This document shows, one piece after another, positions 1 to 9,641 of a stretch of 64,000 bases of DNA. The stretch covers positions 9,250,718 to 9,314,717 of the forward strand of contig CM119268.1 in assembly GCA_051294375.1 (NCBI GenBank). Reading direction: 5' to 3'. Source of the DNA: Paraspadella gotoi. Lineage: Eukaryota > Chaetognatha. The translations under genes were made by a program, and so were the position numbers. Numbering within the stretch: position 1 is the first letter of the stretch; each line of letters starts with the position of its first letter. Below the pieces are notes generated by a model. That model ran no database searches, was not told the origin of the DNA, and saw only the letters and a program-made list of their open reading frames with translations.

Positions 1-1040
1 CTACGAATTGCATCTCTCCGATGATCAGGTTGATTTCGCTGTAGAAATTTTAAAAATTAGGATAATCAATATCATGTACATGAAATGGTTCAAGGTTAAA
101 TAAATTGTTCATTCAGTAATTAACTAATCATTTTTATGGTAAAATTATTCAAAAAGTAAAATAAGTAAACTCAAGTTTTTTCCATTTCTTTTCTCAGGTC
201 GAGGGGGCAATCGCGAAATGCTCTAACGGTCTCCACGTTGACGTAGATCCATTGCTGAGGATTCTCGCAATGGACACCACCTTCGTGTGACGTTCGAACC
301 CGAAGCCTCTCGAAAAAACTGACGGAATAGAAAAAGCTCTCGGTGTAACTGTAATTGCAGCGCCTCTAATCTTTGTGACTTGTCTTTCTCTGACGCCGTT
401 TATGGTTTTTTTTTTTCTCTCTGACACGGAGCAATGAGCGAAATATTTTGATTTATTAAATATAATATCACGATGTTATGACGGTATACTTTTCGAATAT
501 TTGTAAAAAATGTTTTAATTCGTTGTTTGATCCCCACAAATTGAATTGTTGTAAATTCATATTACAATCGTTTTACATTTGTACCTCACAAAAAAGTACC
601 GATTGGGTAAAACACATTTTCTTTCTACTTGAACGAGAGGAATACAGTGTTCCAGATTCAGAATTTAACTTCCAGTAAAAAAAAAATCTAGAATGAAATT
701 TGTTTGGATGATGATTTATAATGATTACGGAAGAAACATCAACGCCATGCCCGCCATAAGCAGACAGATGCTCGGACTGAGATTAGGACATAGGCAATAG
801 GCATGGCGTTAAAATTGACATCATATAGAAATATCAAATTTTTTAACCAAATTTTTACTCCTCTGAGTACTTCTAGAGATAGTTTAAAATAATGGTAGTT
901 AGTGCCGTTAGTGCGGGGAAAATTATACATTCACCGTTTAAGATCTTCCCAGTGGGTTATTTTTTTCTGCACTAACGTAAAAAAATTTATTCCGCGAAAA
1001 AAAAACAATGTGAAGAGACAGATATAATTGTTAGTGACAT
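1..1040. other. AT-rich DNA, no gene recognised
   Basis: Short open frames at 194-427 (-), 478-678 (+) and 739-930 (-) show no family motif, no convincing splice sites and AT-driven composition. I see no gene here. The start of the window may lie in an intron or spacer of something outside it. Confidence 0.5.
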
Positions 1041-1049
1041 AACTGCTAT

Positions 1050-1480
1050 GGCTATGCCTATGCGGCCAACAGGTTAGATCCCCGGACCTTTGGGTTGGAA
1101 GGCGAATGACTGGCCTCCTTCACCAATGGCCACTGATGAAGGGTTGGAGGATTTTACTCCACCATAAATCCCCCCTCCCCAAGGGAGAAGTCTGTTGCGT
1201 GAAACGTGAAACGTTGGTGGAAAGTTCTTCACCAACTTGAGGCACATCGCCTGAAGATGTGTTATTAACGGAATGCATGTCGCCAAGATGAGGCATGTCG
1301 TCTGAGAGTGTTGTTTCTGTTATGATCGGAGGTTGAGCTCACCAATGAATAGTTGAGTGAGTGACAGAACCATTCAATAGAGGCGCCTTTATGCAGGTCC
1401 CTGAGCTTTGGATCAGGCTGTAACACCGTGTTACAGGCGTAGTTTTTCAGTATTTTTTTAAAAAACGCTAAAAGATCCGG
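1050..1480. repeat. Probable dispersed repeat, GC-richer block
   Basis: This block is clearly richer in GC than its AT-rich flanks and has no open frame with family motifs. It holds internal near-repeats (for example two 'gaggcatgtcg/gaggcacatcg' type stretches near 1240 and 1295) and a small palindrome around 'aacaccgtgtta' near 1425. It looks like a degenerate transposon-derived segment. The family is not identified. Confidence 0.35.
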
Positions 1481-1990
1481 GTCAGCGGAGGAAAAATTTT
1501 GCCCTCATTTATCCTGGATGACCCGCTAGGCGAAAGTAAAATTTTTCCATAACTTTTTTTAAGAGATGCAGATGGTTTAATCTTTCTTGCTTCAAGTCTT
1601 CAATCAACTCAAGTTGCGGCGAAGGAGAAAAACTAGAGACTGAATGTCTTTTGTTATTATATAGCGACAATAATTATAACTAATTTACGACTTAGTTACT
1701 TGCCTTTGATAAAACACAAAAACACTTTACAATTGAGTGCTGTGTCAAATTGTTAAAGTAAATTATTCATTTGAAAGAACCACTAAAAAGATATGTTGAT
1801 ACAGTTTCTTCTGGTATCTCTATTATCTTATTTATTTGTATTTTTATTGACACGGTGCGCAGTTCAAATGAGGGAGAATTTTTGTTTTGACAATCCATAA
1901 AAAAATTTAGGTGTTATTAAATTTATAGTTTACCTTTCGTTTTGTTGGTTAAATTTAGATAAGATATTTCACAACGAGTTTTTATTATTA

Positions 1991-2035
1991 TTACAGACAT
2001 GTTTTGAATAGTATTTCTATACATCATCAGTATAA
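1991..2035 (-). ncRNA. Hammerhead-ribozyme-like motif, left arm
   Basis: On the minus strand this arm has an intact CTGATGA core box. A hairpin with CTATTC on its 3' side follows, then AAAAC (GAAAC in the other arm), a minimal stem III around 'CATG', a GTC cleavage-type triplet, and a UGUAA 3' strand that partly pairs upstream. The GAAA box is mutated and an extra base precedes stem II, so this copy is probably inactive. Confidence 0.45.
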
Positions 2036-2464
2036 AGCAATTTGTGATTTACAAGTTTTAGGCTTCACCTGGAGGATGGCGGCGTCCCAGATCCAGCCCC
2101 AAAGCAGGCAAGAAGGGGACCAGGCCCACCTCCTCAGCAGAGGAGAGGAGGGTCGGCTGTAGGGGTGACAGGTCTTGTTGACATAAGGGTCGCGTTGGGC
2201 CTCATCCCTGACAGCTCCCGGTCTCAAACCAATTGACCATCCCTAATCTGCCACTGCCCCTCATCTGACGGCCCGTCTCACTTTGAGCTTCTTTTTTTAA
2301 CTTTCTCTTTTTCAACTGACAAATTTCACTTTCCTTTCACTAATCAAACTAAAACTAATTTATTTAAATTATTTATTGTTGTTATTCTTTCAATGTTAAT
2401 ATTGCAATGTAAATTTTGAAACTAATTTCTGTACAGAAGGCTTCATATTATAAAATGTGGTACT

Positions 2465-2720
2465 ATGGCAACGGAGGATAGCCTGTGATACCCGGGGCGC
2501 GGGGTATCTCACCAACTGGCGTAGGGGCTGCGGACCCTCAGTGACCGCCTCCTGTCACTGGCATGTTTATACCGGCACCGTCACATTTAAGCCAGAACCG
2601 GGATTCCCAGGGATTGAACCCGGGACGCACGGATGGAATGAGATGATTTAGCCTGCTCAGCCATTGAGACGAGGCTGAGGACGGACAGCAGTGAGGCAGC
2701 TTTAAGTCTTACTGCCACAG
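2465..2720 (-). repeat. tRNA-derived SINE, copy 1
   Basis: Read on the minus strand, this 256-bp unit has an A-box-like stretch 'TGGCTGAGCAGG' (about 2651-2664). About 30 bp further on comes a B-box-like 'GGGTTCAATCCC' (about 2610-2621), the spacing expected of a Pol III internal promoter from a tRNA. A nearly identical copy follows at 2937-3192. It is not a functional tRNA: no cloverleaf can be folded. Confidence 0.6.
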
Positions 2721-2936
2721 GATCCCCCCACCAGATTTCTCCACAGGGGCCTCAATCCTGAGGAGATGTCTGAGAGAAGGTTTTGATCTCATTGCCATAG
2801 TGAGAGCGAGCGGGCGAGCGAGTCTGGAGTGTTACCAGAGAAGTAGGGCATAGTCGTGATATGCATACCCTAAGCGACGTTAGCGTGGGCGCATGGTGCG
2901 CAGCGGTTGCGTGTTCGAGAGTAGGGCTCACCACTT

Positions 2937-3192
2937 ATGGCAACGGGAGGATAGACTGTGATACCCGGGCGCGGGGTATCTCACCAACTGGCGTAGGGGC
3001 TGCGGACCCTCAGTGACCGCCTCCTGTTACTGGCATGTTTATACCGGCACCGTCACATTTAAGTCAGAACCGGGATTCCCAGGGATTGAACCCGGGACGC
3101 ACGGATGGAATGAGATGATTTAGCCTGCTCAGCCATTGAGACGAGGCTGAGGACGGACAGCAGTGAGGCAGCTTTAAGTCTTACTGCCACAG
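2937..3192 (-). repeat. tRNA-derived SINE, copy 2
   Basis: This copy differs from copy 1 at only a few positions (one missing C in the 'acccggg' block and single substitutions). It lies in the same orientation with the same A- and B-box-like motifs. About 215 bp of unrelated sequence, itself possibly repeat-derived, separates the two copies. The pair arose by tandem duplication or by two insertions at one hot spot. Confidence 0.6.
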
Positions 3193-4118
3193 TACCCCTT
3201 TTTTGTGACCAGAATCTGTTGCCACCAAAATACTTGATCGAATTTTATGAAATTTTACATATACAGTCCTAATGACGATATAAATGGAACTATCGAGTCG
3301 AATTTTGATATTCAACCCCTGACAAGAGATACAGGGTCCTGGGGCTGGACCCCTGGGGGGCCAAAAAAGGCTAAATTTTTTTTTTTATATTTTAATATTT
3401 TTTAGTAGCATCAGGTGCATTGACGTCTTAAACATAGAAAAAAAACATTTTAGAACTAAAATTGATAAATTTTCAATAATTAAGCATTGTTTGAAGATGC
3501 ATGGCTCATCATTTTACTTCCAATTTTCCAAAATTATTCCTAATCTGACTTGATCAGCTAATGTTCATGAAGATGAAAATTAAGGTAAACTAACATTTTT
3601 GAGGTAATAAATAGGTTTTATGGAAGAGTAAACGTCTGTGCAACTGTTCAAAACAAAAATATTTGAAAAATTGTAAAAAAAGTTTTGACCATTTTTTGCC
3701 CCCAATGGGTGACTCCCCAGAGGGCCCATATCTCGGCTCAGGGGTCAATTATTGAAATTCGCCTCGATATTTCTATTTGTATTTACATAGGGATCGTTCA
3801 TTTCAAATTTCAATAAATTGGGTCCAGTAGTTTTCTCGGAACGTGTTCTGGTCACAAAAAAGGGGTACCACATTTTATAATATGAATCCTTCTGTATTGC
3901 CTTTTCTACTTTGACCTTTCATTTTCTTTTTCCCTCCTGTATCCTTCATTCTGACCTAAAACTTCAGCTTTCCTCACCCTCTATTTGTCAACTTTTCCCT
4001 GAACCCTTTGTTGGAAGCTTTATCTTTCTTTCTCTCTCTCTCTTTCTCTCTTATTCTCTGTGTCTCTCTCTCAAAATCTTCTTTAGCATTGCCTAAAACA
4101 TGTGAATCTCAAACTGCT

Positions 4119-4163
4119 TTACACAGATGATGAATAGAAATACTATTCGAAACATGTCTGTAA
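4119..4163 (+). ncRNA. Hammerhead-ribozyme-like motif, right arm
   Basis: Stem I is TTACA/TGTAA (4119-4123 with 4159-4163). The core reads CAGATGA, one base off CTGATGA. Stem II is a perfect GAATAG/CTATTC hairpin, followed by GAAAC, a tiny stem III (C-AT-G) and the GTC triplet just before the stem I 3' strand. This is the order of a type I hammerhead with minimal stem III. One extra T before stem II and the core mutation make activity doubtful. Confidence 0.5.
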
Positions 4164-4204
4164 TAATATTTTCTCTTATCTAAATCTGGAAAAAAACGAA
4201 AGAG

Positions 4205-5016
4205 ACAGGTTGCCAGGTTAAGCCGAATTTCTTTTTTGTCTTGATATTTTTAAAATGAGATTCAGCTTTGCCCCTCATAATTAAATGCGTCTTTGCTCTA
4301 AGTTCTTTTTAACCTTAAAAATTGAATTGATTTTCGAACCGATCTTTAGTAGAAAATAAAATAAGTGGATGAAAGTTTATTAAATAAATATTAAGCAATT
4401 AACCTTATAAAAGTTTTAATAAAACAACCTTATTTAGAATTGTAAAAAAAAACTGACTAATTGTAATAGAAATTTATAAACTATCAAATTTGTTGTGTCA
4501 CTAAGAAAAAAAAAACGACAGTAAAATCTAAGATTTATTTAAATCAACACTAATATAAGGTAATTTTTTTTAAATTTCTCAAACAGCCAAAAATTAAAAA
4601 TAAGCATCAGTTTAAAAAAACTGACGAAAATCCTAAGCTAAAGTGAAGACCAAGATATTCAAACCTGGGTTATAAAATGTCAAGTCATTTATAATTAATG
4701 ATTTTAACTAATTAAAGTAATTTTAGTTTATTTCGACCCAACCTATAAGTTTTAACCCTTCTAATTAGGTAAACCTTGTTGCTAATGTGAATGAAACATG
4801 ATTCCAGAATTAAGTTTCTACATGCATATGAAAGGTGCTCTTAAGAAATAAAATATTAAACATTGACTTAAAAATAACTGGTATACTGTATAAATTGAAA
4901 TAAATAAACGAAACGGGGAAGGGAGGAAAAAGTATCTTAAACAGATGAAAAATAATTTTAAGAATGGAGATGGAAATTTTCGGAGTTCGGACTAAAGTCG
5001 GACCACAACTCTTTTA
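4205..5016. other. AT-rich spacer downstream of LSM12
   Basis: Low-complexity AT-rich sequence without supported ORFs. It lies beyond the LSM12 stop on that gene's 3' side. Confidence 0.5.
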
Positions 5017-6358
5017 CTAAGTTTCTTTTCCATGAGCTGCGACAGAACTTGTCTGGGCATGGCTGGAATTCGACGACGAAGAAGACGCCATCGATGGAGG
5101 AGTGGGGGTGTTGGATTTCGACGATTCAGACGAACCTGCAGCAAAAAATTATTTTTTCATATTTTGGGATATTCGTGCACGATATCATTATCATTTTCCA
5201 GATTCCCTTCCAGAAAACTGAACGAGCACAGTCGCCAAATCTTTAATATAAATTGAATATATTAACGAATTTAATAAAATATTTTTTTTTTTTACGAATT
5301 GGAGAGTTTTCTTTTAAGCCCCCTTTTTATGTAATAGTAGTGGGTTGTTGAGTTTCTTGTTCGTACAATACAATGTATAAAGCTTAGCTGTCAAGAATAA
5401 TACCACTCATTCAGCAAATACAATTATTTGGTTTCACTATCACTTATCCATGAAATTCAAAGAAAAAATACACAGACTTTTCAGATTGTTTATGTAAGTC
5501 CTTCATCAAAAATCAGATCGAGTTAACAAAGATACAATTTTTAAAAAAAGTATAGTATTATCAGCCAATGCTTTTACTGAATAAATACGACGACAAAACA
5601 ACCACGCTATAGCGATAAAAAATATTAAAAACAAGAATAGGGAAAATGGCTTTTAGAAAGGAGAGTAAATATAAAAATTATTATGAAGATCGAGTCTGCT
5701 GAGGCATAAAATTGGGAGAAACGCATTTTCGTTTTCGGCCCAACCTACCAGGGGAAGATCCGCTGGGATCGCCCGCTTCACCGGCCGACGCAGCCGACTC
5801 TCTTTTCTCTTGATCCCGGTAGAACTTTTCCACGATCTTGCGAACATGGTTCAGCGCTTGACCCTCTTTGCCGCGAACGTCGCTCGTGCCGTAGGGGGCA
5901 GCTATGGTGACCTGACCCATGATAAGGATCTCCTTGTTTTCCTTGCCACCCCACTTGATCTCGTCGATGGTCTTGGCGATGGTGTTGTAGAGACGCTGGC
6001 CGGTTGGAGAGACTCCGACGCCGACAGAGTTGACGGCGCGTTGCTTCTCTTGAAGGGCCGACTGGGCGCGGCTCATAAGCTTCGCGTAGTTGAGATTAGA
6101 TAGCGGCGGCGGCGGGTCCGTCGCTTCCTTGATAACTTGGCACGAACTCACCATGTTCATGTTGACAAGGTTAATGTCCAGCGTTCCTGGTTTTCCGGTC
6201 GCCGAAGGGTTCTTAATAGAGAGCATCTTGGTCTGCCGATCGAAAGCCATGACTTCCCCCTGGAGCATCTGGCCGAAGCATGTCGTACACGAGACGACGC
6301 TGCCGACCGCGAAGAACTCCGTGCTTTCGAAATTCATGTTCTCGATGAGCATCCTCAT
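5017..6358 (-). CDS. LSM12 homologue (Lsm domain plus anticodon-binding-like domain)
   Basis: Two exons: 6358-5749 and 5135-5017, giving 242 aa. The start ATG at 6358 has an in-frame TAG five codons upstream. Residues about 14-75 form the Lsm domain ('VGSVVSCTTC', 'LQGEVMAFD', 'NPSATGKPGTLDINLVNM'). Then comes the linker 'PPPLSNLNYAKL' and the AD domain ending 'GKEGQALNHVRKIVEKFYRD', all highly characteristic of LSM12, a cytoplasmic RNA-associated ataxin-2 partner. The intron is supported by a GTAGGT donor (5748) and a 'ttgctgcag' acceptor with matching phase 1. The last exon encodes a Ser-rich tail. If the intron is retained, the frame reads on to a stop at 5681, adding a basic 'GRKRK' tail. 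The family assignment is sure; the C-terminal structure is less so. Confidence 0.92.
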
Positions 6359-7379
6359 GTGAATGCGGAAATTCTAGTCCAAATTGCGCGTAAACCACGA
6401 CGTAAGTTCTTGGTTCAAGATGTAAGCGTGCGACCGTGCGTGCTCCGGCTCGCGGTGACGTTAACCGGAAAGGATCTGAGAATGAGAATTACTAGATTAG
6501 TATTTGAATGACAGAAACAAAAATAATAGGGGCAAGATAAGGATATATTGGATGTACTAATTTCATATTATAATCTATAATAAAAAATATTGAGAACAGT
6601 AAAAATTTCGAAAAATTATTAAAAATATAAATAGAGAAAATTCAAGGAAACAAACGAGAGCAAGACGTTTAAATTTAATAATAGAGTAAAATAAAAAAAA
6701 AGTTTCGAAATTTTGAGAAAGATAGAATTGATCAATCAATTGATATGAGATTTACGCGTTGAGCTGGGTAGTAGTCACTAGTCACTAGTCAGTCAAACAA
6801 CTACAGATATTTTCCAAATCTCGTTAGCAACCTAAGAAGGGGCGTCGGACAACGAACGAGTCCCGGAGAAAAGAAACAACAGTTGAAAACGACAGTCCGA
6901 ATCTCCGTAGGCTTCCTTCCTCGAGTCGCGTTGGTCACTCCCGCATGTGCGTCAATTGTTGTCGGTTGTGTCGGCGCCCAACATCTTGGCCTCAATTCTG
7001 GCCATACTCGTTCGAATCACGTGACGTTTCCTCAATTTTCATCGAGGCTCAACATCCGGGGACTCGTCGATGCTCTTTTGTCGGCCATTTCAATTCCGAT
7101 TTACCTTACTTTTTTTAATGATTAATATTAATTACCAACGAATTTAAGAGGAGAAATACATTTTGTATATTGACTTGGTTCAATAAAATATTAAATTTAT
7201 ATATTTCTCTATTTCTCTAGTCGGTATATAAAGAATCGAATTGAAAGAATAGAGGGGATTTGGAAGCGGACTGGTCGGCGCTTTTGTTCGTCCACTTTCC
7301 ACATGCGCCTCATCGTCGTCGTTGTCGTCGTCGCCGTGGTCGTGGTCTCTCCAGAACGAGGCTTCACTTCTCTCGGCCC
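6359..7379. promoter_or_regulatory. Shared upstream region of LSM12 (-) and vasculin (+)
   Basis: About 1 kb separates the LSM12 start from the probable first vasculin exon. Near 6775-6795 is a short tandem 'agtcactagtcact' repeat. The region is moderately GC-rich around 6800-7080 and contains no supported ORF. It probably serves as a divergent promoter; no specific TSS can be assigned. Confidence 0.35.
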
Positions 7380-7510
7380 GATGCACGCTGCCTCAGAAAT
7401 AAAATGCCGAAATCGCGAAATTTTCCCTGAATTCAAAGGCAACATGAAGACGATTCCGTGAATTTCAACGTGATTCAACCCATTGCGTCCTTCGTTCAAA
7501 TATTTTCGAG
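7380..7510 (+). other. Probable distal 5' UTR exon of vasculin
   Basis: A GC-richer stretch ends in a strong donor, CGAG|GTAAGG (exon end 7510). The nearest coding exon of the same strand has a good acceptor at 9641. The segment has short upstream ORFs only. The 5' limit is a guess. Confidence 0.4.
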
Positions 7511-9375
7511 GTAAGGTCTCGATTTCTGCATCTTGCATGGGTCGCATGTTTTTGGCGGCAAGAACGATCACGTTTCTTTGTTAGGACGGACAACTGTTTT
7601 TCAACATTGGTTCTGAATCTGATAGTTCCGAAACTTGATTTTTTTTTTTTTTTTATTCATTTTTATTTGTCGGTCTTTTTCCTTTCAGAAAGAAAAAAAA
7701 AGTTTTTTTTATTTTTTTGAACGGCGATATTTTATTCAGTATAATTTTGTTTGTATTGTTTTTCTCTCCCCAATTTAGATGATCTGAGTGAAATGTATTA
7801 ACGTCACATACAGGCCTGAGCGCCCCGGCTGGAAGTCTTTCTTGTGGTATGTAAAATTCCTAAATTATATTCTAGGTTCGGACAGTGGCATTGTATTTTA
7901 CAAAATTGTTATAAACTAGGTTAAAAATTATTATAGATAATTAAAGATATTAATTGAAAGTTAAAAACGAAAAGATGCTCTAAAAGTTTAATAGTTAAGT
8001 CATGCTTCGTTAAATGTTTCTTTGAATATCTTAAGTATTATCGTTGACTTAATTTTCATTTTTATTGCAGTCAAACGTGACATCAAATGATTATAGTTTT
8101 CATTCTCTTCCGTAAACGACTTATAAACAATGTGAAAATCGTCGATTCACGATTCGCTTCGATTTCCTTCTTGGATCTCTTTCACGTTCGCATCGTATTA
8201 TCTCGTTCGCTTGCTCATACAAGCTCCTCGATCGACGGCCGCCCTTAACTCAATCTTTGGGCCACAAAGCTCGGAACTCATGAGCAACCTTATCATCTCT
8301 CCGAACGATTAAGTCCAATTTCCTTCAATAACTCTCTGCGTGATCGCTTTTTCTCCCAAAGTAAATAGCTTCTAAAATCGAGCCTAATTCTTCGTTCTAC
8401 AAATGAAAATGGTCTCTACACAATTCGTCCACGATTAGAATGCGTAGCTGACATTAGAAACGCTTTTCCGAATTTTTTTTCGCCGAGCGCCTCGTCTGCT
8501 TGTTAAATTTATTCTGAGAACTTCGTACACCTACGTAAAGCGACATGAAACTTATGGACTAATGCCTGATGCTCTTGACTTTGAATGGAACAAATGCCCA
8601 AATTGTTAAAACGCTTCGAAAATTGGAAGTCTTAAATAGTTCATACTCAAACGTCACGCTAAAGGCTTTGGGAATAACTCTTTGCTCAAATTGGTTCTGT
8701 TAAACCAATGCGCGAAAAATTCCAAATTTCCTCAGTGCCAAAAAGATATATAACGGAAACAAAAGTACGCAAATCTGTCCGCACATTTTCTTGCAACTAA
8801 TATGTGATCGAATAAAGAGAACATAGAGGGATTGACGATAAATTTGACGTGCCGTCATAAAAAGACAGTGATACTCAAAACTGATGACTATATTTCGGGA
8901 TTGTCCATATTATCTTATGAACGCAATCTATAAAAAATAGACTCGGCTGAAAAAGCTCCGCATATTTGAAACACAGCATCACTATTGCAGTTACAACAAG
9001 TAATTTCGTTGAAAGGCACCATCTTGCTGCAAATTTCGGACGCTTTAAGTTCTATTCAGAAAAGAACAATACCTGTAAAATTATTGCCTTCCTTGTGCTG
9101 AAACGTCTGTACGTCCATTTAAGCAGCCATTCTACTTTTTTCATCTTTTTTTTCTGTATATAAGGTTTCTCACTTGATTAAGTCCAGTCTTAATTTTTTT
9201 TTCTTGTTCGTTACCACCGTTCTTTCCCTGTGCAAGATTTTTCGAGCTGTTATTTTTTTTCACAACTTGTCACTTGGCAACTACTCGACTCATATCAGGC
9301 TTATTAATAAGATCGTCGCATGCCACCCATGCTAGATTTGTTTAAGAGGTCAATAACTGTTCAGAGTTTATAAGT
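7511..9375. other. Putative first intron and upstream region of vasculin
   Basis: AT-rich sequence with no family-recognisable ORF. It is unusually free of simple repeats between 8090 and 9170 and could hold regulatory elements. Nothing specific could be called. Confidence 0.35.
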
Positions 9376-9498
9376 TATATAAAAGGTTTTAGTTTCCATG
9401 AGCGCAGTTTCTTCTTATTCATATTCCATTTTGTCGCCTACACTTGAATTATAATCGTGAAAATCAAAGGATCAGCATGAAAGAGGAATAATAAACGG
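9376..9498 (+). promoter_or_regulatory. TATA box and alternative first exon of vasculin
   Basis: A strong TATA element (TATATAAAAG, 9376-9385) lies about 30-40 bp before a short segment that ends in the donor AAACG|GTGAGT (exon end 9498). The next acceptor in the right strand and context is 9641, just ahead of the vasculin start codon. This would be a proximal promoter, distinct from the distal exon ending at 7510. Confidence 0.45.
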
Positions 9499-9641
9499 TG
9501 AGTTGCTCATTCGATCTGGGGGAATGTTCAACTATAGTTGCTTTAAAGATGAAAACAATTTTCTAAAATCTAAAATATTTAAAAAAATATTTTACATATG
9601 GACCCTTTATTCCAATTGCATTCAATTTTTTTTTTTGTTAG

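Larger units (their letters stand above)
2432..3896. mobile_element. Foldback MITE (family A), split by SINE insertions
   Basis: Its ends are matching inverted repeats of about 32 bp: 'tacagaaggcttcatatta' at 2432 and its reverse complement ending at 3896. The subterminal stretch 'ggtacc..tttttgtgacc' is also mirrored at 3190-3215 and 3850-3868, showing that the SINE block at 2465-3192 was inserted beside the left end. The interior at 3200-3850 has long self-complementary parts but no ORF. The second copy at 62107-62966 shares the termini and internal sequence. Confidence 0.65.
1933..4204. mobile_element. Outer foldback element with hammerhead-like ends
   Basis: The left arm (about 1933-2062) and right arm (about 4085-4204) are imperfect reverse complements over roughly 120 bp, from 'ctttcg' at the outer edge to the 'gttttaggc' stretch inside. 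Both arms carry a hammerhead-like core. The interior has been filled by an unrelated foldback MITE and by SINEs, so this is a nested insertion. No transposase or reverse transcriptase frame is visible. The ends resemble those of Penelope-like elements or retrozymes; that assignment is inference. Confidence 0.6.

Noticed and set aside
194-930. Open frames of 63-77 codons on both strands at the window start
   Set aside because: AT-driven composition, no motif, no splice support and no neighbouring exons in phase.
2027-2651. ORFs at 2027-2227 (-) and 2457-2651 (+)
   Set aside because: They lie in foldback and SINE sequence and overlap the Pol III-type boxes; not protein genes.
2590-2665. Possible tRNA gene on the minus strand
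   Set aside because: A- and B-box-like motifs are present, but no acceptor stem or cloverleaf folds, and the unit is repeated; called a SINE.
5810-6511. Plus-strand ORFs of 90-124 codons opposite LSM12
   Set aside because: Shadows of the LSM12 coding exon in other frames.
7209-7571. Minus-strand 120-codon ORF with a Thr run
   Set aside because: Overlaps a plus-strand segment ending in a strong donor; the Thr run is a complement of a GTC repeat; no homology recognised.
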